Shown one piece after another: positions 24,188 through 36,570 of a stretch of 64,000 nt of DNA. The notes below the pieces were generated by a model. That model saw only the letters and a program-made list of their open reading frames with translations, searched no databases and had not been told where the DNA came from. Both the position numbers and the translations under genes were made by a program. The stretch is from Sabellastarte sp. h YS-2021 (lineage: Eukaryota; Annelida; Polychaeta; Sabellida; Sabellidae). The DNA lies in the NCBI GenBank assembly GCA_964017235.1, contig OZ024927.1, positions 52,705,293 to 52,769,292 of the forward strand, read 5' to 3'. Within the stretch, counting starts at the first letter, position 1, and each line of letters starts with the position of its first letter.

Positions 24188-26837
24188 TAAATAAATCTTG
24201 GACATGTACAAGATATATGCTCGAGCAACATGAATCACACTGTCTTGGACCAAATTGCAGACAGTCCTACTTCAAACTAAAGTGACTAAACAAAAATAAT
24301 GGGTATATCAGACATCAATGTCATTAAAAGGGCTAGAAGGGTTAAATGTGAGTGAGACAGGATAGCACTATTGCCCTGTTACAATATAAAATACATTTGT
24401 GCGGGTATAGTGTTGTTGCCCTAAGTATTATAACCCAATGACAATAATCAAGCCTTGCTTTAATGCTGCAATGCATTGTGAGTCTATGAAACCTAGTCTA
24501 ATAAGGACTTTTATTGTGCTTAATCCCCACCATCAGACAGACTCTAAGGCACATCTTAAAATATGGAATAACAAGACTCTAAAAAGTTACCAACTAATCA
24601 AGCAGTCTTTTGTACTTCATTCTCCTTGACCATGTAGTTCAAGGCAATGACTACTTTACCTTCACTGAGTTCTGTCAATAAAAACATGAACTACTGTAAA
24701 CACCTGATTAGATGAGGTTAGATTAGATGAATATTTTTTGGCGACATTACTTCAGGTATTGAACCTCGTTGAAGTGCTCAGATGAGTAATTTATTTGCTA
24801 TATATTAAAGTTATGTGGTTTCTCAGTGGCACTTCCATTTGCTACTCTAAATGATTGCACTGCTATAAATATAAGTTGAAAATGTGATCATCGATACATC
24901 ATGAATACATAAACCTTGTGAATACTCAAATCTTGGGAATATGAAAACCTACTTAACAAGAGTACTGAGAGAGTGCACACCTCACCAAGGACCAACACCT
25001 CCAAGATTGTTTATGAGTGCAGTGATAAAAATCCTTTAAAATGTTCCTGGATTCCTGTTCTTTGCTATTGTCAAAATTTTCTGGAAATTTCATCAAAATC
25101 TGTCAAAACAAAAAAAAATGCCGCCAAAACATATCCTGCTTGGCAAAGGTAATTACAGATCTACAGTACGCACTCTTCCAGAACATATCTAGGTTATCCT
25201 GTGATCAGTACTATTTTCTCATTTAATTTCATTGATTAAAATATCACAAACAAGATATACTCAGAGAGATCAAAACGCTTGACTTGATGTTGACCAGTCT
25301 CGCAAGTGTTATAAAGTATTGTAAGGAAAACAATAAAATAAAATCAAACATGTAAATTAATGTTCAGTGGATTTCTCCCCACTGAGGAACACATGCATAC
25401 CTGAACACACACATCCAGACACTAAACAAATATTATGTGGGTATTTTGTGAGTTCACAATAGTGTGGCTCACTCTCTAACTGACATTATTATAAATGTTA
25501 ATTGTAATCACTTCTTCCCATGGCTAGCCCCTTCCTGCTAAAAATTTAACATCAAAATTAATTATTAAAATACATTGAAATGGGACCTCTGAAAATTCAT
25601 GATTTTTTTTGTATCCAAACTATGATCCAGATCTTTCCCAAAACTTAACAACTTCTCCCTTTGACCAGGTCCTACCCACAAAAAAAATTATAAAGATCTG
25701 TTCATTAGTTCTGGACTGATGTCAACACCAAAAAACAGACAGACAAATAGATAAACAAGCACACAAATACATAAACTCCTGGTGGAGGTAAAAATATTGG
25801 TTAAAAGTCACTTCTTGTGAAAATCCCTCAGGGTAATTTTTTGTGATGGACTGTCAATGAATTGAAATAAAAAAAATAAATAAAAAAAATAAAGCATAAG
25901 TAAATAAAAATGATGAATACACCACCTCCCTCTTTATTATCTTTATGTCAATTTCAAGACATAAATTTAATGAGAAGAAATATTTTACTTACAGAAACAT
26001 CTAAATCATACATGAGTACATTATTGTATTTATGTGTGATTTTGTTGGAATCACCGTCCACTAGTCTGAAGTCTGAAGTCATTATGATCACCCCAGTCAC
26101 TGTATGTTATCTCTTGCAGTTTTTTTTCTGTCTGATCGTCTGTTTGTTGTTAAGAATACTAAAGTACTAGGGTGATTTTGATAATACCTCAAAGAGATGG
26201 TTTTACATTGCATTCAATGGACAGATTTTTAATGATACTAGCCCTAGGCATTGCCACTTGCTGGTGTCTAACGAAACCCCTAGGTGACAGTCTGTGATTA
26301 GGTGCCAAATTTGCTAACTACTAGGCCGCTGATAATCCTTTATATTTTATGATAACATTTTAGTATAAATCTCAGTAAAAGAGTTGTAATGGAAGTATGT
26401 ACTTCTTTATAACAATTCTGAGTGAGGGTGTTAAAGTCTCACTATACTTCTAAATGAGATATACCACGACCACGTTGACTTAGTGCAAGATTCTTAATTA
26501 GTGCACTGGATTCACTGGAACTCATTTATACAAGATAGAAATAAACAACAAAGCTCTTGTTAAGATTTTATGGAAGTGTATTCGGATCGAGCAAACCCTG
26601 CAAACCCATATTTGGCCTTGTTTAAGGCTTAAATTTCTGTTTATACAATGTACTCTGGCTTTTATGTCAGCATACTGCTAAGACAGATGGGCTTATGTCT
26701 CCTAACACGAATGAATGCAGCTTTCATTAGGTGCCGAACTTATGTAGACATCCTCCAGTCTGATGATGATCCAGAAGGAATAATCAAATAACAAGAAAAA
26801 GTCAGTGTCAATGTTAGTTTCCGATAGGGGAGAAAGT

Positions 26838-27310
26838 CTATGGAGGTGGAAAGGCTAATCTGAATAGACAAGTCTTTACCTGTTCTCTGAACCCAGTGAC
26901 ATTATCTTGTGAGAGTTTGTTCCACTCACTGAGAGCAGCTACTGCAAAACTGTACATCCCTGTGTGTTTTTTAGGTCTGCTTGAGGAAACCGAAAGGTGG
27001 TTTCCCCATGTGAGGTCATTGCATTTGATGAGAGATGAAAGACATGGAGGTTGTTTCAAGTTTATTTTTTGTAGGCTGTATTTGAAAAGTATGCATTACT
27101 CAGAGGAGTGGAGAGCCAGTAGTTTGTTCAAGAATGTAAAGAAAATTACTGGACCTCTTTATCTTGAACATAATGCGACATAAGTAGTTTTGAACCCTCT
27201 GGAGTCTTCTAATTTTCGCCTTTGTTATGTGAGCAGGGAGTTACAGTAGTCCAGGCGACAACTGATCATGGCATCAGCCACTAACACTGCTGATTTGTGG
27301 TTGAGAACCT
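26838..27310 (-). pseudogene. LINE remnant: end of the reverse transcriptase
   Basis: On the minus strand, broken frames give CRLDYCNSLL (about 27265), a family hallmark of the RT thumb region, and then a C-terminal FAVAALSEWNKLSQ...VKTCLFRLAF segment typical of L2/CR1/Jockey-type non-LTR elements. Stops and frame changes show it is inactive. Confidence 0.7.
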
Positions 27311-27868
27311 ACAGATTCCACAGAGTTCTCGAAATGCATTTGAGATATTTTGATGAAATTTTCCGGAAATGTTTACAATAGCACAAGAAACAGATGATTC
27401 AATTTCGGCGGTGATTCAGATCACATTTTGGATCCAATAATTTTTGAAGGTTATTTTATCATTCAGAGATAGAACAATTTTAGTATATGTCTATATACAT
27501 CCACAATTTATCTTTCTATTGCTTGGCCAAAAAATACAGGACACTTCCATAATAGTGTCAATAACATACCCAAGTTTGTCTGGATCCTAGGAAAATTCTG
27601 AATACTATGATCAAGAAAAGAAAAGATAGGAATGCAGTATGCTTGGGTATAGTGGTGCACTCTCTGAGTGCTTTCCTACTTCTGAATGTAGTTTCACCTG
27701 ACATGATTCACTACACAAGCCTTATCCCCAGTTTCTATTTCATGCAAACTCTGTCAGGATCTCTTCTCTTGTATGAAAAGATGATAACACACTGACGTCC
27801 CCAGTTGGTTATAAAAACTAATTACAATGTTTTAAAATGTAATACACTAAAGCTGTGTGTCATTTTTA

Positions 27869-28860
27869 TTATTTGAACTCAACTAGAAACCACATTTTTT
27901 GTCCAGGCTCAGTTTGCTGAAATTTATGATTACAGGTCGATAGGGGGTGTGTGACTGATTTTGAGAGCCTTAAATATTTTTTAAATGCTTGAACAGCCAT
28001 CCAGTAGAGCTTTTCTAGGGAATAAAGATTAATGCAAGATGAATTTTTAAACTGACAAATACACAAAGGTAGTTCAGAACTTGTTGAAGTTTAGCTGTGT
28101 TGGCTTTACACAAAATCGTGTTACAGTAGCCCAAATGGCTACTGACAAGAGCTTCTGCCACCATCATGGCAGTGATTATGATGATAAATTTATGTATTCT
28201 ATAAAATTCCTAAATATTCTCATTAGAGTGATGGTAAACATTTGTAATGTGATTACTGCATGAAAAGATCCTTGACCTTGTTATCTTGCACCATGCAATT
28301 ATTTAATAAAGTAACTGGGAGGAAAGATTTACGCTTTTACTTTATCATTGCCAGTTAGGACGAACTCAGTCTAGTGAGTGTTTGACATCCAGTCCAGGAC
28401 TACATCAGGACAACTATAGATTTTGGACAGATCAACTGGTAATTCTAACAGCAAGAGAGATTTGTGTGAGGTCTGCAGTGAGTCTTTGGGAGATCTGAAA
28501 TTGGGAAATGATCCTGCCGAGAGTAGATATAATTTTAAAAGGAACCAGTAGAGGACCAGTACAGGACAGTCAGATATTCATTCTATATTTGACAAATATG
28601 TGTTGATCCACTTGAGAGCTGTATTGTTATTCCATTCCACTTCCTTAGGCAGTCATCCAGTACAACTTGGTCAATGGTTATGAAAGTGGCTGACAAATTT
28701 ATGAGTGAGAGTAACATGTATGAGAGTGTTAAGGAGAGATTAGTTTGTCCAGATTTGTCCATATTGGCATGGGCAACATGTATTAGAGCGGTAAGGAGAG
28801 GATATTTTGTCCACATTTGTCCATGAGTGTTGACCAGTCTGCGGATATGTCCTCATGGTA
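27869..28860 (-). pseudogene. LINE remnant: reverse transcriptase core to thumb
   Basis: Reading the minus strand from 28816 gives INLSATFITIDQVVLDDCL, matching the LDLSAAFDTIDH block of non-LTR RTs. Then follow DVVLDWMSN and TEFVLTGN (about 28380-28320; the WM..N..KTE block) and LGYCNTILC (about 28130; the LDYCNSLL block). The order matches an RT, but many stops and frameshifts break it. The catalytic YADD is not visible. Confidence 0.65.
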
Positions 28861-31559
28861 ATACATTAGATTTGATAGGTCAGAACACACTACAGACAAG
28901 TTGTAAGATTATCCCAACAGCCCAGATATGTCAGTATGTCTTCTTGATAAAACGTAAGACCTTCCCACACTGTTAAGGTATTTCCCAACTTGCTGTAGAA
29001 TTGTCCTCAACTTGATTTTGAAACAGTCACCCCGGCCCCTACCTAATCATATTGCTTGATATTATCCAGGACACTCTGATTGGCCGGTGTGTAAAATTTC
29101 CTGACTTTTGGGATATAAAAGGTGGAGTCTGACTGCACTCATCACGTTTAACTGGAGATTGGTGGGAGAATATAACAGGAAACATTTCAGTTTTATTTTT
29201 TCGCATCCTTTTTAGAAAAAAAATCACAAAGGAGGATTAATAGGGATATTGTGGAGACACACATAGAAAGAAAGATAGGGAGGAGAGTTTGCTGCTGAGG
29301 ATACAACAGAGGGTGTGTAGAAAAGGATAAGAGAAGCAGGATGGAATGTGAGGAGGTGGAGGAGGAGAGTGAGAAAGTTGGAAGGGAAGAAACTCAGGAG
29401 GTTGGGGAGACTGCAGACAGCAAAAAGCTGAGAGTGAGCAATGTCCCACCTGGTTCTACTCCCAGGATACCTGTTTTGGCAAACATGATGCAATGAAATC
29501 CAGGTAAGATCCAGCCCCCTGGAAATTACTCAGGGAAAATTGTGGCTGCAGAACAGATTTGTCTTTGAAGTTCACATTGTCAGACATGTGAAAAATTAAA
29601 CATTCAAAGGTACACCATTTATAACTGCAGCTCATTCCTGCCAGCATCCACTGTCATGGAAAGCATGAAGACAAGCATGAGAAGTCAAAGGCTAAGTCCC
29701 CCTAATTAAATTGGACCAAACACCAAATCCAGAACTCAGCGATGAGCTAGTTGAACATTTTGTCAACATGAGAAGGTTAATGAACACTTTCATGGAGACT
29801 GACCAACAAAAGACGCCCGAGGAATGGGGGGGCTGCATTTTTCAACATTCTGACTCAAGAAACAGGGGACCAATGTTCAAACTGTCCAATGTTCAAACAC
29901 AGGCCCTCCACCAATCGTAGCTGGAATTCACCAGTGTTACCCCAAGGCCAAAACCACAACCAAGTTCCACTTTTGACCCCCAGAGAGTCACTTACATGAA
30001 AGACCACAGAAGCAGCAACATGCACAGCTACCAATATCAAGCCAGTCAATGACCAGATAACAGACAGTTCCCCAGTGGCAACACGCTTAATTTGTTTTGG
30101 ATCTCAACCCCTGCAAACCTCGTGAAGCTGGTTCTTTTATGAATCAAGACATTCACCAGTGGAAAGATGATTTCCTTTTTGTTAATGCCTTCTCAGTCTG
30201 TTGGGTGGGGATTACGACAGAGTCTGTGCTCTTTAGTTTCTTCTGTGATGTCATCTTCTTCCTCTAGCTTGAGGCTGAACCTGAGTTTTGGCTTCCTGTC
30301 TTTCATTGGGATCAATATCATAGGAAAGTAGACATTCAATCGTGATGAGTCAGAAAGGGGCCGTCAACAAATAGTATATTCCAATTAATTTTAATTTTTG
30401 AAAACCTGTAATATTTGACCTGATCTCTGCAGTCTAAAAACTATTTTCTTGAAAGCCAGGGGTCTGCCCCCTACTGTTTATGTCACCTGACTTTTTCCAA
30501 AGTTACTATACAATTCATATTGTTTTCTCTTTTTAATTTTTAGTATCTAATAGCAATGTGACATCAATTATTGTTTACGGAATCCAGATTCGACTGTTTA
30601 ATACAGCACTTCCATGTGAGGTTCCTGTCATTTCTTGTCATATTCTCGCAACCCGGTACAGGGGGCATTTTACAACTCTAAATCTTGCTTAATTTTTTTT
30701 AGTGATGAGGTAGGGGTGGGGGTCAACCAATGTAATTTACGGCGGTTTATCTTTACCTCTGTGATAAGGTATGTTATCTTTTTGGTGTGCCTATCTTCTT
30801 GTTTGCAAAATAATTTGAAAAGTTACCAAAGAATTTTGATGGAAATTCCAGGAAATATCAACAGTAGCACAAGGAACAGATGATTCAATGTTGTTGTTGA
30901 TCTGCACCACCGTCTTGATCCAAGACTTTTTATTAGGATTTTTCATCATTGCACCCTTGAACAACAGTGGAGGTGTTGCTTCTTTGAGTATTCCTGTGGG
31001 GATAGCAAAATCTGAAATATAAAGCTAGTGTTTAAGAGGCTCTGGACACTGAGGGGCACAGCGCCGAGACATAGTGGTGCTGTATGATGATACACTACAA
31101 AAAATAACCATGCACCAGGATTTTAAACATAATGAGTACAAATCATTCAAAATTCCAAGGCCATCTACATTTCTTGTAAGAATACTGTCATCATATTTAA
31201 CAAAATCGTTTGGAATCTAATTTTGTACATTCAATATGTTAGTCCCTGTGTGAAACCAATTCAATTTTGAAAGTTATACAGTAAAATTTCAATACATCTT
31301 CGCGTTCTTTGGAATCCATGCTCTTGGTGTTATTTCATTGTAATCTGGTCACTTTTGGGCGATAAATGACAGGTTGTATAAATATTGACTGATCACTGTA
31401 ATGTTACAGAGATAAGGATTATAAATTAAAGTACTCAAGACACACTTCACATACTTCACTCGGATGTGTTTATGGCCATGCTTTTCACATAATCTATATG
31501 GCTGCAAGACATATATATCTTATCTCTTCTGTATAATACCTAGTTCACACAGTTCCATA

Positions 31560-31856
31560 GCTACATACGAGCACAAATTATTTAACTCTTCAATAAACAA
31601 TGGCTTCTCCCACTGAATGGAACAGACTCCTGTAATCAGTCCGATCACAGAACACAATAATAGGGTTTCGAAGCCAGTTAAAAACCTACTTGTTTAGACT
31701 TGCATACCCTCCACCATAGTATATCTCCCCTTGCAGGCACTAAATTTGGATCTTGACCTGGCATGTCCCTCGACTTTCCCGTTTTTGCCTCAAGTGCATT
31801 AGAGGATGTTGCATCAATTTTGCGCTATATAAATGTTTCTATTCTATTCTATTCTT
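31560..31856 (+). pseudogene. 3' end of a LINE with (TTCTA)n tail
   Basis: Plus-strand broken frames contain WNRLL-like and LKTYLFRLAYPP-like phrases (about 31605-31715), then ISPLAGTKF, and finally GCGCTATATAAATG followed by TTCTATTCTATTCTATTC. This is the usual 3' structure of an L2-like non-LTR element. Confidence 0.6.
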
Positions 31857-32147
31857 CACGACTCGCTTGTGCCTCAATGCGTGTTGAGTTTTAGTAGTCT
31901 CTGTTTGAGTCAAAAGTCTATGAATGTCATGATTATTTAGGCAGGACTCGTTCACCAAAACACAGACCACTCTTCCAGCATGTAATGGATTTTTAAATAT
32001 GTTTGAAAAACTTGCCAAGAGACAGGCTTTACAAAAATGCATACATCAGAGGGATATAAAGGGGACAAAATGGCTTAGATGTGGAGGCTTGTTTTTTAAA
32101 CATACACAACCAACACACGTGGTTCATTTAAAGGGCAATAAATACAA

Positions 32148-32385
32148 TTTATTTATTTATTTGGGTTTTAAGATTGACTTCAACACATTTTATAGGTCAT
32201 ATCATAACAGGTAGTTTTATGGGCACATGAAACCAGTACATACAGTTGGTCAAGGTTCTGTACTGTAAACTGCCGACCAACGGCAAGCGACTACCAGCTT
32301 TCCCACTTGAGTTCGGCCTGGGAATCGAACTCTGATCTCAGAGTTGGGAGGTGGGAGTGTAACCACTCTGCCACCGTGGCCGCTG
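32148..32385 (-). mobile_element. tRNA-derived SINE, full length (minus strand), with target duplication
   Basis: Read on the minus strand it has the GCCACGGTGGCAGAGTGGTT head, box B (GAGTTCGATTCC), the same body as the SINE at 5324-5581, and an AAACCCAAATAAATAAATAA tail. A perfect 13-bp direct repeat GCAATAAATACAA flanks it at 32135-32147 and 32386-32398. Confidence 0.85.
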
Positions 32386-33329
32386 CAATAAATACAAGTC
32401 CATATGCCAAAATTAAGATACAAGTTGTAATGACAACACAGAGCAGTGTGAACAGGTATTTAGAGTGTTTTAAAAAGAAACAATTGTGAAGCTTGGTCTG
32501 CGACTTACAGCTACACTTGCGTAAGAGAGACGATGAGATAATGACATGTCAAATACAATTAAAAGACAATTTATGAAGAGTGCTTGATACATGTCAGTGA
32601 TCTCTATCGCTAATGATACTTTGATAGGGCAAGATTTTGTAATTAACAGAAAGACACTTTAAGTTAACAGAGAGAAATAAGAATGGCAGTCAGAAACATA
32701 ACAAAAAAAAAATTAACTTCGAAATAGGGGAGTACTAGAGAAAGTAAAACTAAAATTTTGACATATTTCGAAAGTTTGTTTTCATTTGCTAATGTTTAAG
32801 ATCAGTTTTGTTTGAGAAATAAGATACTACTTCTATTTATGCTATGTAGGCTCTTAGTGTAATGTTCTTCTTTATTAATGGAAAAAAATCACTTTGACTT
32901 GGATTTTTACTGACACAAATTTATGCAGATAATGTTTACAATTCTTCGAACTGGAATCTTGTAATTAGAGAGTTTTAGTGCATTTTAAAAGGCTATATCA
33001 CTACATATGTGTACACAAATCGTCTGGATATATAATTACCATGTGTAAGGTTGAAAATTGGTACGTTTGAGACATGTTTCTCACAGTCCATTAGCATTGG
33101 AAGGTTTAAGAAAATAATTTGTGGGAGTTTATGTTTAGAAATTTGTTCATTACCTCTCATGCACTAACTGTCCTATGTCACTGCCTTATGGGATATATAA
33201 AATCATATGGAATTTCACCAGAAGGGATAATTATTCCTGATCAGATGAACAACAAAGAAAAATAATGAATACAGACAGTGGGTGTTGATGTTTTGTTTGT
33301 TTGACAATAGTGTGTCACTAAAGAGCCCA

Positions 33330-33337
33330 TTACGTCA
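33330..33337. promoter_or_regulatory. CRE-like site upstream of exon D
   Basis: TTACGTCA, one base from the cAMP response element consensus, lies about 300 bp before ATG 33635. Function is unproven; it is listed because of the full CRE in exon D. Confidence 0.3.
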
Positions 33338-33634
33338 TCATAGCAAGAGGTTATTAGCTTCTCATAGGCTTTCATTAAATTGTATCAGTAGTAGTGACAG
33401 AAACTAAATATATATATTTAAAATATATTACTATAATAAATATAATGGATATTATTGCTGAAAAGAGATGGAGATATATTAATAGATATTAACATGTAAT
33501 AAAAACGTGGAAAATATTAAAAAAACAGACATTGGGATAATTTTAGATTATATGTTAAAGGATACTATTAGTGTTATAAGATTGAATATTTGAGAATAAA
33601 TATATATTTTGAAATTGTTTGGGCCAGTTTAAAC

Positions 33635-33838
33635 ATGGCTGAAACGTTACCAGTTGGTGAGAAATCACCCAAAACAGACGACCGCGTTTTTATATCCCGC
33701 CTTTATGACGTAGACAAACAGCAGAAGGTTCCTGTGCACGTGACTTCCTTTGCGAGCAGTGACGTCAAATTCTGCACCATATTTAGACACAGGCAGCGTC
33801 TTCGGGGAAGGCATGGCAGACGTAACAGTGTAGTGTCG
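33635..33838 (+). CDS. CNBD2: CNBD2-like N-terminal exon D (68 codons), vertebrate-length isoform
   Basis: ATG 33635 sits in good context (AACATGG). The exon ends TCG|gtaagg in phase 0, matching the common exon. An upstream acceptor-like gggccag (ends 33627) would enter in the wrong phase for exons A-C, so if used it can only join a 5' UTR exon. The protein ends in a basic patch RHRQRLRGRHGRRNSVVS (residues 51-68). With the common part it makes 569 aa, the closest to human CNBD2. It contains a perfect CRE (33760-33767) and a half-site (33706-33713). This is my best guess for the ancestral first exon. Confidence 0.7.
33760..33767. promoter_or_regulatory. Perfect palindromic CRE (TGACGTCA) in exon D
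   Basis: TGACGTCA is the full CREB/CREM-binding consensus. It lies inside the coding part of exon D, with TGACGTAG at 33706-33713 and TTACGTCA at 33330-33337. A downstream promoter element is possible, as is chance. Confidence 0.35.
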
Positions 33839-34483
33839 GTAAGGATTGGGAATTATGTTGGTTCTGTTTAAGAGGTTTAGCTTTATCTGCTCTGAAAAAC
33901 TGTCATTGGAATGGTATTACATTCTTTGGGGTTTGTGACCCTATGGTGACATTTGTGGGGTCGCTTTTACTGACTTTACCTTTTGTATGGGGAATTGGTC
34001 TTGATGTAGTCTATTTACTTTTATAGTCTCAATCTTGCTGATAACAGCATTCTCATGGATGAACTCAGATTGACCTGTACAGATCATCTTTGCCTTGATA
34101 GTACTTAATCTCATTACTTTGCTGGTTACTACTACCTTGGTTGATGCTTTGCGACTTGTGTTTTAAACTCTGCATTTGCACAATTGTTTTGTGTTTGACC
34201 TTTTACCTGTGCCAACTCGACCTTGTGGGTGCAATGACCTTTGTAAATAATTTCTGATGGTTTTTTTTTGTTTGGCTTCATATGTGCTAGGTGAAATATC
34301 CATTTTACTAGTGCTCAAGAAAAAAAAATCACTGGAATTATTTTGATTCACTTTTCACATTGGGGATGGGGGAATGATTATCAAAATATACACAGCAGAA
34401 AAAAGAGACAAAAGGAGAATTTTTAGCATCCTGTTGTGATGAAAAAAACACAATTGTTTGCAGAGACTGATCGTGGACTCTGG

Positions 34484-34560
34484 GGCCTTGTGGTTAGGGT
34501 GTTGGATTTCTGATCACATTATTCAGGGTTCAGTCCTTGACCAGGCCATGGAGATTTTCA
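34484..34560 (+). repeat. tRNA-derived SINE head
   Basis: TGGGGCCTTGTGGTTAGGGT (box-A-like) and AGGGTTCAGTCC (box-B-like) stand at tRNA-like spacing. The body downstream (to about 34690) is not the main family. Confidence 0.4.
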
Positions 34561-34917
34561 CCATTTGACAAAGCTTATGGTGTTTTACTCATGTTCCCGT
34601 AATCTTCACACATGAGTAAAAATATTACTTGGCAAGGTAAAACAGCAACAGCCTGGAATCCTATTCAGGAACATGACATCCTGTTAAGGAAAAAAGAAAC
34701 ATTTTGAGTTGTCATAGAAACTGGAAATAGGCAGCAGTCCTACTCCTGGAAAATAACATTATCTTATACTATTACAAAGAAGATGAACATATTTGGAAAA
34801 GATTTACCTCAAAATAAGATTTGATAAGGATGCTGATTCAAAAAGATAAATTTTGTCCAATTTAGACAAAAAAAATCCATAGTTTGATTGCCACAACATA
34901 ACATAGATTTTTAAAAT

Positions 34918-35028
34918 GCCTGACGAACTGTATGTACTGGTTTCCTCTGCCCGTCCAACTACCCATCGTGATATGACCTGTACAGTGTTAAAAGCGACGT
35001 AATCCCCCCCCCCCCCCCAAAAAAAAAA
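34918..35028 (+). mobile_element. 5'-truncated SINE with C15-A10 tail
   Basis: It starts inside the SINE body (TGACGAACTGTATGTACTGG), matches the copy at 5324-5581 through GACCTGTACAGTGTT, and ends in 15 C followed by 10 A (35004-35028) in place of the usual AACCCCAAATAAA tail. Confidence 0.7.
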
Positions 35029-35161
35029 TCTATATATATAATATATAGTTATAATATAAAGTTTTTAGTCACAGTCCTCCTCAATATGAAACATATTGAG
35101 ATTTTTAAAGTTTCTTACATTTATTCAAAATCCTCCACTATCTTAATGGTGTTGTCATATT

Positions 35162-35693
35162 TAATACCACTTTCACACTACAAGGGTTATACCCTGTGGT
35201 TGTAGGTGTGAGACAAAACACCCCTGTCCTTCAACTACCATCTGACACCCGTATACGTACTTGTGTGATACAGTGGCCTGCCGTCCCATTCCTTGAGCGA
35301 AGTTTTAAATGTTTGAATTTTCTGCCTCTAAATTTGTAACCGTGACCTCCCCACAAATTAATTTATCATATGACAGAAGGTTTGGTCCACGGTTTTAAAT
35401 AAGGTTGTGACTCGGTTGTGTTTCATTGTAACAAATTAGTGCGACGGCAGTTTAAGGTGAGTGGAGGTATATGGAGGTTGTCTCTTGTTGACACATGTTT
35501 ATACTAGTCTCATCCTACTGCCATCCTACTGTTATTTACGGGCTATACATCATGTACAGTCAGTGTCCATGCACGTCATACCTTATGGATACACCAAATC
35601 TCGGAAGATATGAGACATCCTGAGGGGTTGTTCCACCACCAGGTATAACGTCTAACCATGGGGTATACCGCCTGTAGTGTGAATGGGGTATTA
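35162..35693. mobile_element. MITE with terminal inverted repeats of about 35 bp
   Basis: The left end TAATACCACTTTCACACTAC..GGGTTATACCC is the imperfect reverse complement of the right end GGGGTATACCGCC then TGTAGTGTGAATGGGGTATTA. It is about 530 bp long and non-coding. The flanks can be read as a 4-bp ATTT duplication, but in AT-rich sequence that is weak. Confidence 0.6.
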
Positions 35694-36086
35694 TTTATTC
35701 TTTTATTGATAGATCCTCTCAATCTCAGTTATATTGCGATATTAAGTATTTCTCCCTTACTCTTAGTCATTCTCAATCTCAGCCATGTTTTCAAATTTAG
35801 TGTTCTGTTTGATTCAAATTGATTTTCATCTTAAAGATCATAAAATAGCACTTCCCATTGATAAGTCAAAGGTAAAATGTCTGAGCTCATGTGCAAAACC
35901 ATAAAATTTGGTTAATATGACCAATGTCTTAATGGAATTAATAAGCAGTTCTGAAAATCTTTTAGCGTCTCTTATACATAGCTCATATATGATGGCCAAA
36001 AAATCTACATACAAGTCAAAATGGGTCCATTCATGGCTTGGCATGCTTTAGGTTTTGGTAGTATTGATAAGGCTTAATAAAGTTAT

Positions 36087-36570
36087 GCCCCTGTTCAACC
36101 AAAGGATTAATCCCCGATTTGTCCTTGGACCCTTAATCCTTTAGAGTCTGTGAAAAAAAATCAAGAAAAATGGGCGGGAAAATGAAATCCTGATTGAAGT
36201 CTGGGATCAAACACAGATTGTGCCCAGGAAGCCTCAGACGTCCTCAGACAAGTCACGATTGTTCCCTGACTATGAGGTGATTAAGCTAAGTTTGTTATCG
36301 GTTTCAACCCCGATCCTATCGGGGATATACAGACTGGGTCTCAGACTGGTCTGATGCTTCCTCAGGCTTCCTTGGACTAATAATAGTCCAGATTTCCTCT
36401 GACAGCAATGGCAAATTTTTGTTGAGGTATGGGACTAAGTCCAGGCCTCATGGGACTAAAAGCCCTGGGGTTAAGAGTCCCAGGACGCCTCAGACAACAT
36501 GAGATTGTGTACATTTGGGTCTGAGGAGGCCTCAGGAAGCCTGAGACTAAGAAGGTTGTGGGTAGGGGCG
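36087..36570 (+). mobile_element. Repeat element, copy 1 (GCCCCTGTTC...GGTAGGGGC)
   Basis: It matches 44801-45260 along its whole length, with small gaps. It begins GCCCCTGTTC and ends GTGGGTAGGGGC, which gives short inverted ends. The interior is full of CCTCAG, TGGGACTAA and AGTCC words in both orientations. It is non-coding. Confidence 0.65.

Larger units (their letters stand above)
21465..33634 (+). other. Intron/spacer between exons C and D
   Basis: It contains an unassigned open frame (22166-22456), a composite MITE of 606-bp units (22531-24187), minus-strand LINE remnants (26838-28860), a plus-strand LINE 3' end (31560-31856), a minus-strand SINE (32148-32385) and several decayed repeat copies. 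At 29220-30060 an Arg-rich, multiply stopped sequence may be an old element's coding remnant, but I cannot classify it. Confidence 0.4.

Noticed and set aside
22507..24190. A CRISPR-like or satellite array
   Set aside because: The units are 606 bp, diverged and enclosed by inverted ends; this is a transposon-like structure in animal DNA, not a CRISPR.
29224..29920. Arg-rich plus-strand and Ser/Pro-rich minus-strand frames as a gene
   Set aside because: Multiple stops, no splice-consistent exon and biased GGAGG-type sequence; at most an old element remnant.
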